Shown here piece after piece: positions 1 through 5,359 of a stretch of 5,359 nt of DNA. The DNA is from Candidatus Margulisiibacteriota bacterium (lineage in GTDB: Bacteria; Margulisbacteria; Marinamargulisbacteria; DT-59), in the NCBI GenBank assembly GCA_013215865.1, contig JABSQL010000236.1:1-5359 (forward strand). Reading direction: 5' to 3'. The position numbers and the translations under genes are program-made. The notes beneath the pieces were generated by a model. The model made no database searches and was not told the DNA's origin. It worked only from the letters and a program-made list of their open reading frames with translations. The stretch's first letter is position 1. Each line of letters opens with the position of its first letter.

Positions 1-2429
1 TAACAGATAAAGAATATCAACTGATGAGAGATGCAACCATTAAGATTATGAGGGAAATTGGCGTCGAGACAGGCGGCTCAAATGTTCAGTTCGCAGTGAA
101 CCCTGAAAATGGGGAGCTTGTGGTGATAGAGATGAACCCCAGAGTGTCCAGAAGCTCTGCCCTTGCATCAAAAGCTACCGGCTTTCCTATCGCTAAATTT
201 GCCGCAAAACTTGCTGTTGGATATACATTAGACATACTTTTAAATGCCATCACTAAAAAAACACCCGCATGCTTTGAACCTGCCCTCGATTATTGTGTGG
301 TTAAAATACCCCGATTCAATTTCGAAAAATTCCCTCAAACCAAACCCCATTTAGGAACATCAATGATGGCAGTGGGAGAAGTAATGGCCATTGGACGAAC
401 CTTTAAAGAGGCATTACAAAAAGGGATTCGATCTCTTGAAATCGACCGTTTTGGATTGGGTTTTGACGGAAAAGAAATCCCCAATCTGTCTGATGAAGAT
501 TGCAATAAAATGATGTCATCTCCAAACCCATTTCGGCTTTTCTATATTAAGCAGGCACTCGACTCGGACCGTTCGATTGAAGATATTTATAACATCACCA
601 AAATTGATAAATGGTTTTTGTACCAGCTGAAACAAATCGTGGACTTTGCCAAAATAATGACATTTGATGCAGAATCCATCAGGAAAGCAAAAGTATATGG
701 ATTTTCAGACCCTCAAATAGCCCGCATTCTTGGTAAAAAGTCAGATGCCGACATCAGGGCTTTTAGAGAAAAAAATGGAATCCGCCCCACATATAGTCTT
801 GTGGATACGTGTGCTGCGGAATTCGAAGCTGAAACACCGTACTATTACTCTACCTATGAAACAACCAGTGAAGGGCAGATCAGTCACAAACAAAAAGTCA
901 TGATACTGGGTAGCGGGCCCAACCGCATTGGACAGGGAATTGAGTTTGATTACTGCTGCGTTCATGCATCTATGATGCTCAGAGAAGATGGTTTTGAAAG
1001 TATTATGGTCAATTCGAATCCAGAAACAGTGTCCACAGATTTTGATATTTCAGATAAACTGTATTTTGAACCCATTACTTTTGAGGATGTCCTCAATATT
1101 TACGAAAGAGAAAAGCCTTTGGGTGTGATTATTCAGTTTGGCGGCCAAACACCCCTTAATTTGGCAACAAAGCTAGAAAATGCGGGTGTCAAAATTTTAG
1201 GGACATCGACTAAAAGTATTCATTTAGCGGAAGATCGTGAAAAGTTTCAAAAGCTTTTGCATCAGTTATCTCTTTTACAACCCCAAAATGGAACCGCTTT
1301 ATCTGTAGAAGAATCCATTGTTATTGCCAATACATTATCCTACCCAGTCGTGGTAAGGCCGTCGTTTGTACTGGGTGGTGCATCCATGGAGATTGTATAC
1401 AACCAGAAACAACTCGAACAATATATTACCAAAGCGAAAGAAGTCTCTCCTGAACATCCTATCCTGATAGATAAATACCTAGAACATGCCAAAGAAATTG
1501 ATGTAGATGCCTTGTCTGATGGAACAGATTGTATCATTGCAGGGATCATGGAACATGTTGAAGAGGCGGGCATCCATTCTGGTGACTCTGCCTGTTCCCT
1601 TCCGCCATATACATTAGGAGAACCGATGATTCAAGAGATACGTCTCTCAACAAAAAAGCTCGCTAAAGCATTGAATATCGTGGGCCTTCTAAATATCCAG
1701 TTCGCCGTTAAAGATGACACTCTTTATGTCATTGAAGTCAATCCCAGAGCATCCCGAACCGTTCCATTTGTAAGTAAAGCAACCGGTATCCCTTGGGCAA
1801 AAAAAGCCACACAAATATTGATGGGCAAAATCATTTCTGATTTAAACCTCACTGAGGTAGTGCCTACTCATTTTTCTGTTAAAGAAGCCACACTTCCCTT
1901 CAATCGTTTTAGGGGTGCAGATATATTATTGTCCCCAGAAATGAAATCAACTGGCGAATCAATGGGTATAGCCGCCACCTTCCCACTGGCCTTTCATAAA
2001 GCACAAACAGCCGTCGGACAGTATCTCCCCACATCAGGCACTGTATTTGTTAGTGTGTCTGATAGCCATAAATCCGCCTTGATTCCTACTGTTAAGGCAC
2101 TGATAAACAAAGGGTTTAGTATTGTGGCAACGCATGGAACTGCAGATATATTTGAAATGAACCACCTTGCTGTCACCCGAATCAACAAAATATCGGAAGG
2201 CGGTAAAACGGTGATGGATTTGATCATGAATTGTGAAATAAAGTTGGCCTTTATTACCACGTCATTTAAAACGGTTGAAGCCGATGAAGTGAAGATTAGA
2301 CAACAGTTATTGGTTCAGCATGTTCCTTATGTCACAACCCTTCCAGGAATACACGCCACCGTTGATGCGATAAATACGTTTGATCCTACAAAAATTGAGG
2401 TAAAATCTCTCCAGGAATATTTTAAGTAA
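1..2429 (+). CDS. carB: Carbamoyl-phosphate synthase large subunit, 5'-truncated by window edge
   Basis: This is the large, synthetic subunit of carbamoyl-phosphate synthetase. It uses ammonia passed from the small subunit CarA, plus bicarbonate and two ATP, to make carbamoyl phosphate for pyrimidine and arginine synthesis in the cytoplasm. The frame is already open at base 1 and reads TDKEYQLMRDA from base 3, so the ATG at 24 is internal. It corresponds to about residue 264 of the 1073-residue E. coli protein, and roughly 256 N-terminal residues are missing. Visible parts in order: the end of the first ATP-grasp domain (metal ligands Q at 87-89 and E/N in EMNPR at 129-143), the oligomerisation region, the second ATP-grasp half from about 890 (GPNRIGQGIEFDYC; Q at 1698-1700; EVNPR from 1734), and the C-terminal allosteric MGS-like domain from about 2040 (THGT at 2130-2141). 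The ornithine-site acids (E at 1494-1496, D at 1518-1520) are kept. One usual allosteric-pocket Asn is Ile (2253-2255). No hairpin terminator follows the TAA. Confidence 0.98.
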   Translation, partial: TDKEYQLMRDATIKIMREIGVETGGSNVQFAVNPENGELVVIEMNPRVSRSSALASKATGFPIAKFAAKLAVGYTLDILLNAITKKTPACFEPALDYCVVKIPRFNFEKFPQTKPHLGTSMMAVGEVMAIGRTFKEALQKGIRSLEIDRFGLGFDGKEIPNLSDEDCNKMMSSPNPFRLFYIKQALDSDRSIEDIYNITKIDKWFLYQLKQIVDFAKIMTFDAESIRKAKVYGFSDPQIARILGKKSDADIRAFREKNGIRPTYSLVDTCAAEFEAETPYYYSTYETTSEGQISHKQKVMILGSGPNRIGQGIEFDYCCVHASMMLREDGFESIMVNSNPETVSTDFDISDKLYFEPITFEDVLNIYEREKPLGVIIQFGGQTPLNLATKLENAGVKILGTSTKSIHLAEDREKFQKLLHQLSLLQPQNGTALSVEESIVIANTLSYPVVVRPSFVLGGASMEIVYNQKQLEQYITKAKEVSPEHPILIDKYLEHAKEIDVDALSDGTDCIIAGIMEHVEEAGIHSGDSACSLPPYTLGEPMIQEIRLSTKKLAKALNIVGLLNIQFAVKDDTLYVIEVNPRASRTVPFVSKATGIPWAKKATQILMGKIISDLNLTEVVPTHFSVKEATLPFNRFRGADILLSPEMKSTGESMGIAATFPLAFHKAQTAVGQYLPTSGTVFVSVSDSHKSALIPTVKALINKGFSIVATHGTADIFEMNHLAVTRINKISEGGKTVMDLIMNCEIKLAFITTSFKTVEADEVKIRQQLLVQHVPYVTTLPGIHATVDAINTFDPTKIEVKSLQEYFK

Positions 2430-2455
2430 CTCCCTTCTTATTTTTCACGCATTAT

Positions 2456-2485
2456 TTGCAATTCAGATTCCATTCGCCGTATACT
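2456..2485 (+). promoter_or_regulatory. Sigma-70-like promoter for the response regulator gene
   Basis: A TTGCAA box (2456-2461) and a TATACT box (2480-2485) are separated by 18 bases, close to the TTGACA/TATAAT consensus. The predicted transcription start would fall near 2491-2493, only a few bases before the ATG at 2496. It is placed by eye; the rest of the 66-base gap after carB holds a T-rich run (about 2440-2446) with no stem before it, and nothing else recognisable. Confidence 0.5.
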
Positions 2486-2495
2486 ATACAAAGAC

Positions 2496-2870
2496 ATGAA
2501 TCAACACATTCTGATCGTGGATGATGATAAAACGTTTATTGATTACCTAAAAAGCAGGCTCTCCGCTTTGGGGTATAACGTGACAACAGCGGGAGACGGT
2601 AAAGAAGCCCTTGAAATATGCAAACATGAACACCCTGATTTTATTGTATCTGATCTATGTATGCCGGATGTAGACGGATGTGATTTCGCAAAACAAATCA
2701 AATCTGATGCAAAAACAAAGAATATTTACTTCATTATGTTAAGTGCTTTTGATAATTTTGTGAGCATTGCCAAGGCATTGGATTACGGTGCTGATGACTA
2801 TGTTGGAAAACCCTGTGATTTCAATATCCTCATTGGGAAAATCAGGAACCACAAACCCGCTCATTCTTAA
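2496..2870 (+). CDS. Single-domain (CheY-like) response regulator receiver protein
   Basis: This 124-residue protein is a complete receiver (REC) domain with no output domain, so it probably acts by protein-protein contact or as a phosphorelay intermediate in the cytoplasm, not by binding DNA. The REC landmarks are all present. These are the hydrophobic first strand and acidic cluster (ILIVDDD, D9-D11), the phosphoacceptor D53 in VSDLCMPDVDG, the switch Ser S83 followed by A84, the aromatic switch Y102 and the invariant K105-P106. Its length is typical of CheY/Spo0F/DivK-type proteins. The start is fixed because the first beta strand begins at residue 4, leaving no room for a later start. No Shine-Dalgarno motif precedes the ATG, and the predicted promoter nearly abuts it, suggesting a leaderless or very short-leader mRNA. 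No histidine kinase lies in the window, so the partner and pathway are unknown. Assignment to the family is firm; the specific role is not known. Confidence 0.95.
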   Translation: MNQHILIVDDDKTFIDYLKSRLSALGYNVTTAGDGKEALEICKHEHPDFIVSDLCMPDVDGCDFAKQIKSDAKTKNIYFIMLSAFDNFVSIAKALDYGADDYVGKPCDFNILIGKIRNHKPAHS

Positions 2871-2901
2871 ATATTAATATTCCTGACATGTTAACCGGTT
2901 A
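2870..2901. repeat. Two short perfect palindromes upstream of hsp20
   Basis: AATATTAATATT (2870-2881) overlaps the stop codon of the response regulator gene, and TAACCGGTTA (2892-2901) follows 10 bases later. Both are exact inverted repeats. They sit about 75-105 bases upstream of the predicted sigma-54 transcription start, which is where activator sites for such promoters often lie. Their role is inferred from position only; short A/T palindromes also arise by chance. Confidence 0.3.
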
Positions 2902-2948
2902 TCTTCCTATTATTGTATAAATTTTTAACACTTCCTTCACGCCACTTT

Positions 2949-2965
2949 TTGGCACATTTCTTGCA
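2949..2965 (+). promoter_or_regulatory. Sigma-54 (RpoN) -24/-12 promoter for hsp20
   Basis: The sequence TTGGCAC-N5-TTGCA matches the sigma-54 consensus (YTGGCAC-N5-TTGCW). The invariant GG (2951-2952) and GC (2963-2964) are at the exact required spacing, so transcription should start near 2976. That leaves a leader of about 27 bases before the hsp20 ATG. No acceptable sigma-70 or sigma-32 pair was seen at the same place. Sigma-54 promoters need an AAA+ enhancer-binding activator; none is encoded in this window. Confidence 0.8.
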
Positions 2966-2987
2966 GTATATTGTATATCAAAATATG

Positions 2988-2995
2988 AAAGGAGG
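2988..2995 (+). promoter_or_regulatory. Strong ribosome binding site that fixes the hsp20 start
   Basis: AAAGGAGG is a near-perfect Shine-Dalgarno sequence, and 7 bases separate it from the ATG at 3003. Together with the promoter at 2949-2965 it argues for that ATG over in-frame upstream ATGs at 2913 and 2985; the first precedes the predicted transcription start, and the second lies before the Shine-Dalgarno. Confidence 0.9.
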
Positions 2996-3002
2996 TTTGA
3001 AA

Positions 3003-3428
3003 ATGTCACATTTAGTTTTAGATAAAAGAGGATGCCATCCCCTCAGTGTATGGGATTCAGTGTTTGACTTAGATCGATTGTTTAATCCATCTTCTGTCGT
3101 CACTCAGAACCAGTATCCCAGCCTGAATGTCGAATCTGATGATACTTCTGTGTATGTAGCAGCCGAATTACCCGGCCTCAACAAAGAAGACATTAAGATA
3201 AACTATCAAGACGGTAAACTCAGTATTCGCGGTCAGAAAAAAACGGACACAAAAGATGACGAAAAATCATCACACTATCGTGAAATCCAATACGGCGAAT
3301 TTAGCAGAGTGATTACAGTTGGTGAAGTGGACTTTGAAGCTGCAAAAGCAACGTATGAAGATGGTATCTTGAAAGTTGATTTACCAAAGTCAGAGAAACA
3401 AAAGGTAAAAGAACTGCCCATCACATAA
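3003..3428 (+). CDS. Small heat shock protein, Hsp20/alpha-crystallin family
   Basis: This ATP-independent holdase chaperone forms oligomers that bind unfolding proteins in the cytoplasm and pass them to ATP-dependent chaperones such as DnaK. The protein has 141 residues, normal for bacterial Hsp20. A short N-terminal arm (about 1-37, with WDSVFDLDRLF) precedes the alpha-crystallin domain at about 38-130. Typical motifs are the AELPGLNKEDI strand, the KLSIRGQKK strand, the YGEFSR segment (97-102) and A-x-x-x-D-G-I-L followed by DLPK (116-129). The C-terminal tail ends in L-P-I (138-140), the I-x-I/V-type motif that docks onto a neighbouring subunit. The start at 3003 is preferred on ribosome-binding-site and promoter grounds; a start at 2913 would add 30 residues unlike the family. 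Two TAA stops occur in tandem at 3426-3431. Regulation by sigma-54 is predicted from the upstream promoter. The family is certain; a gene symbol such as hspA or ibpA cannot be chosen from sequence alone. Confidence 0.96.
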   Translation: MSHLVLDKRGCHPLSVWDSVFDLDRLFNPSSVVTQNQYPSLNVESDDTSVYVAAELPGLNKEDIKINYQDGKLSIRGQKKTDTKDDEKSSHYREIQYGEFSRVITVGEVDFEAAKATYEDGILKVDLPKSEKQKVKELPIT

Positions 3429-3441
3429 TAAGCACGTAAAT

Positions 3442-3466
3442 GGGCTGACCTAAAAAAGGTCAGCCC
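3442..3466 (+). terminator. Perfect hairpin after hsp20, possible terminator lacking a U-tract
   Basis: GGGCTGACC (3442-3450) and GGTCAGCCC (3458-3466) are exact inverted repeats around TAAAAAA. Pairing of 3451 with 3457 extends the stem to 10 bp with a five-A loop. It begins 13 bases after the hsp20 stop, where a terminator would sit. No run of T follows on the + strand, and on the minus strand the tail is only weakly T-rich. It is therefore not a canonical intrinsic terminator; it could instead protect the mRNA 3' end or act as a pause or attenuation element. Confidence 0.45.
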
Positions 3467-3490
3467 CAGGAGGCTTGAAAAACATCAAAG

Positions 3491-3519
3491 TTTACGAAGG
3501 ATTCGCAATCTGTCATAAT
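3491..3519 (+). promoter_or_regulatory. metE: Sigma-70-like promoter for metE
   Basis: TTTACG (3491-3496) and CATAAT (3514-3519) are separated by 17 bases, and a TG dinucleotide at 3511-3512 adds an extended -10 element. Transcription would start near 3526, giving a leader of about 35 bases. That is too short for a cobalamin or SAM riboswitch, and none was recognised anywhere in 3429-3560. No MetJ box (AGACGTCT) or MetR-type TGAA-N5-TTCA site was seen. A small inverted repeat CGAA-GGA-TTCG (3495-3505) lies between the two boxes and could be an operator, but this is weak. Confidence 0.45.
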
Positions 3520-3550
3520 ACACCCGATTTATATCAAAAATAATTAGTCT

Positions 3551-3554
3551 GGAG
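3551..3554 (+). promoter_or_regulatory. metE: Ribosome binding site of metE
   Basis: GGAG lies 6 bases before the ATG at 3561 and supports that start over the in-frame ATG five codons later. Confidence 0.7.
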
Positions 3555-3560
3555 AATATT

Positions 3561-5359
3561 ATGAACACACAAACTATGGCATTTGGATACCCGAAAATCG
3601 GACCCAATCGTGAACTCAAAAAAACAGTTGAATCTTACTGGAAAGGAGACATTTCTCAAGAAGAGCTCATCAAAAAAGTCTCAGGCTTAAGTCTTGCTCG
3701 TATCCAAAAACAATTAGACTCCGGTCTTGACTGGGTACCTTCTAGCGACTTTTCACTTTATGATCAAATGTTAGACCACTCTCAAATGCTGGGTGTCATT
3801 CCAGACCGTTTCAAGGGTATTGAAAACACCATAGATCAGTATTTCGCCATGGCAAGGGGATCTAAAGATGCCATAGCATGCGAAATGACCAAATGGTTCG
3901 ATACCAATTACCATTATATTGTCCCTGAACTAACAGGCACATTTACAATTACAGAGAATACACCTCTAAAACAATATAAAGAAGCCAAAGAACAGCTGGG
4001 CATCAAGACCGTGCCCGTGATGATTGGCCCTTTTACGTTTATATATCTCAGTAAATGTCACAATGATGGAAATAAAGAGTCTACTAAAGCGCCTGATAGT
4101 CCTCATTTTAAGGAATGGGTACTGGAAGTGGCTAAGTTATATCGGACGATTATAAAAGAGTTAGAGGCTGAGGGCGCCAATAAGGTTCTATTGAACGAGC
4201 CTGCATTGGTTTTAAACACGACAAAGGAAGAAGTGGATGTTCTTATTGAAGCCTATTCACTAATGACAAAAGATCTTTCTTTAGACATTCATGTCAACAC
4301 ATACTATGAGAGCCTCACACATTTTGAAGATATCGTAACAGCACTGCCCGTAAAAGGGATCGGCTTAGACTTTGTGAGTAATCAAGAAAACATGATCCAA
4401 TTAAAATCTCATGGAATGGGGAATAAAGCACTGATAGCGGGCGTTATTTCCGGAAGAAATCCGTGGAAATCAGAACCCAATAAGGTCATTTCTCTTGTCA
4501 ACGAAATCAAGTCTGTAGTCGTAGACGGCCCTCTTACCTTATCAAATGCGGCTCCCCTCTATCATTTACCCCACAGTCTTGAATATGAAAAAGACCATCT
4601 CTCATCTGATGTACTTCGTTTGCTTGCCTTTGCTGACGAGCGTTTAATTGAATTGGAAACCCTTAAAAACTGTATAAATGGGTCATCAAACTGGGAGTCC
4701 GAAGATCTCAGTGACATCAAGTTACGTTTTCAAAACTCCACTGTTCAAGAGAAAATCAACCAGATTCAAGAATCTCAGATAGGTCGAAAAACACCCTTTT
4801 CAGACCGCTACAAGCAACAACAGGCCAAGCTCAATTTACCCCTTTTTCCAACGACAACCATCGGCAGTTTCCCCCAAACTGCAGAAGTTCGCCAAAAACG
4901 TGCTCAGTTGAAGTCAGGGAATATTTCCCAAACAGAGTATGATGGCTATGTACAAGATGCGATGAAAGAACTGGTTACACTTCAAGAAGACATTGGTCTT
5001 GATGTACTCGTTCATGGCGAGTTTGAAAGAACAGACATGGTCGAATTCTTTGGTGAGAAAATGGATGGATTCGCTTTCACAAAAAATGGTTGGGTTCAAT
5101 CTTATGGGTCTCGGTGTGTTCGACCACCCATTATATACGGTGACGTCTCAAGACCAAACGCAATGACAGTAAAAGAAACCATTTTCGCCCAAGGCCTTAC
5201 TCAAAAACCCATGAAAGGGATGTTAACAGGCCCTGTGACGATACTCAACTGGTCTTTCTATAGAAACGATATACCCAAAAAAGAAATCGCGTATCAGATT
5301 GGCTTGGCACTCAGAGAAGAGGTTCTCGACTTAGAGAAAGAAAATATTTCCATTATTCA
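3561..5359 (+). CDS. metE: Cobalamin-independent methionine synthase, 3'-truncated by window edge
   Basis: MetE transfers the methyl group of 5-methyltetrahydropteroyltri-glutamate to homocysteine, the last step of methionine synthesis, in the cytoplasm and without vitamin B12. The open frame gives 599 complete codons and runs off the window; the family is about 750-765 residues, so roughly the last fifth is missing. The N-terminal barrel starts with FGYPKIGPNRELKK and carries EMTKWFDTNYHYIVPE (108-123). The catalytic C-terminal barrel begins at about LPLFPTTTIGSFPQT (426-440). Residues matching E. coli substrate-site positions are present with an offset of three: I434-G435-S436 (I431-S433), E487 (E484), R518-C519 (R515-C516) and W564 (W561). 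The zinc ligands (E. coli H641, C643, E665, C726) lie beyond the window, so catalytic completeness cannot be judged. The loop before EMTKWF is shorter than in E. coli, with the form DQYFAMARG. Its own promoter and ribosome binding site suggest an independent unit. Confidence 0.97.
   Translation, partial: MNTQTMAFGYPKIGPNRELKKTVESYWKGDISQEELIKKVSGLSLARIQKQLDSGLDWVPSSDFSLYDQMLDHSQMLGVIPDRFKGIENTIDQYFAMARGSKDAIACEMTKWFDTNYHYIVPELTGTFTITENTPLKQYKEAKEQLGIKTVPVMIGPFTFIYLSKCHNDGNKESTKAPDSPHFKEWVLEVAKLYRTIIKELEAEGANKVLLNEPALVLNTTKEEVDVLIEAYSLMTKDLSLDIHVNTYYESLTHFEDIVTALPVKGIGLDFVSNQENMIQLKSHGMGNKALIAGVISGRNPWKSEPNKVISLVNEIKSVVVDGPLTLSNAAPLYHLPHSLEYEKDHLSSDVLRLLAFADERLIELETLKNCINGSSNWESEDLSDIKLRFQNSTVQEKINQIQESQIGRKTPFSDRYKQQQAKLNLPLFPTTTIGSFPQTAEVRQKRAQLKSGNISQTEYDGYVQDAMKELVTLQEDIGLDVLVHGEFERTDMVEFFGEKMDGFAFTKNGWVQSYGSRCVRPPIIYGDVSRPNAMTVKETIFAQGLTQKPMKGMLTGPVTILNWSFYRNDIPKKEIAYQIGLALREEVLDLEKENISII

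Noticed and set aside
741..2260. Minus-strand open frames at 741-965, 1340-1573 and 1994-2260
   Set aside because: All lie wholly inside the strongly conserved carB coding sequence, and their translations resemble no family I recognise.
2430..2495. Intrinsic terminator after carB
   Set aside because: A T-rich run is present around 2440-2446 but no stem-loop precedes it.
2913..3002. 30-residue N-terminal extension of Hsp20 from the ATG at 2913
   Set aside because: It would start upstream of the predicted sigma-54 transcription start and span the promoter, and the ATG at 3003 has a far better ribosome binding site.
3475..3543. Possible 22-codon leader peptide starting at TTG after AGGAGG
   Set aside because: The TTG is only one base from the Shine-Dalgarno motif, too close for initiation, and the frame overlaps the likely metE promoter. 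It contains no run of Met codons that would suggest attenuation.
3429..3560. Riboswitch (cobalamin or SAM) ahead of metE
   Set aside because: The gap is 132 bases, much of it hairpin and promoter, and none of the conserved riboswitch core motifs could be recognised.
4914..5099. Minus-strand open frame of 61 codons
   Set aside because: It lies opposite the conserved catalytic domain of metE and has no convincing start context.

Overview
The window is an ordinary-looking stretch of bacterial chromosome with about 40% G+C (judged by eye). All genes lie on the + strand and the intergenic gaps are short. It holds the 3' three-quarters of carB (large subunit of carbamoyl-phosphate synthetase), a free-standing receiver-domain response regulator, a small heat shock protein of the Hsp20/alpha-crystallin family, and the 5' four-fifths of metE (cobalamin-independent methionine synthase). 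The near-perfect -24/-12 (sigma-54) promoter before the Hsp20 gene and the bacterial two-subunit type of CarB point to a Gram-negative, probably proteobacterial, host. The lineage cannot be fixed from these four genes alone.

Layout: 1-2429 carB (5' end outside the window); 2430-2495 gap with a sigma-70-like promoter whose predicted start lies almost on the next start codon; 2496-2870 response regulator; 2871-3002 gap with two short palindromes, a sigma-54 promoter and a strong ribosome binding site; 3003-3428 hsp20; 3429-3560 gap with a perfect hairpin, an orphan Shine-Dalgarno-like motif and a sigma-70-like promoter; 3561-5359 metE (3' end outside the window). No tRNA, rRNA, CRISPR array, insertion sequence or riboswitch was seen. 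No non-coding stretch exceeds 132 bases, and the minus strand appears to carry no gene.

The genes do not form one pathway. carB supplies carbamoyl phosphate for pyrimidines and arginine, and metE makes methionine. The response regulator and Hsp20 between them are signalling and stress functions. Each downstream gene appears to have its own promoter, so this looks like a chain of separate transcription units rather than an operon. The most notable point is the promoter logic: a small heat shock gene apparently driven by sigma-54, which needs an activator ATPase, next to an orphan receiver protein that appears to be translated from a leaderless or nearly leaderless mRNA. I found no convincing sign of an undescribed multi-gene system.
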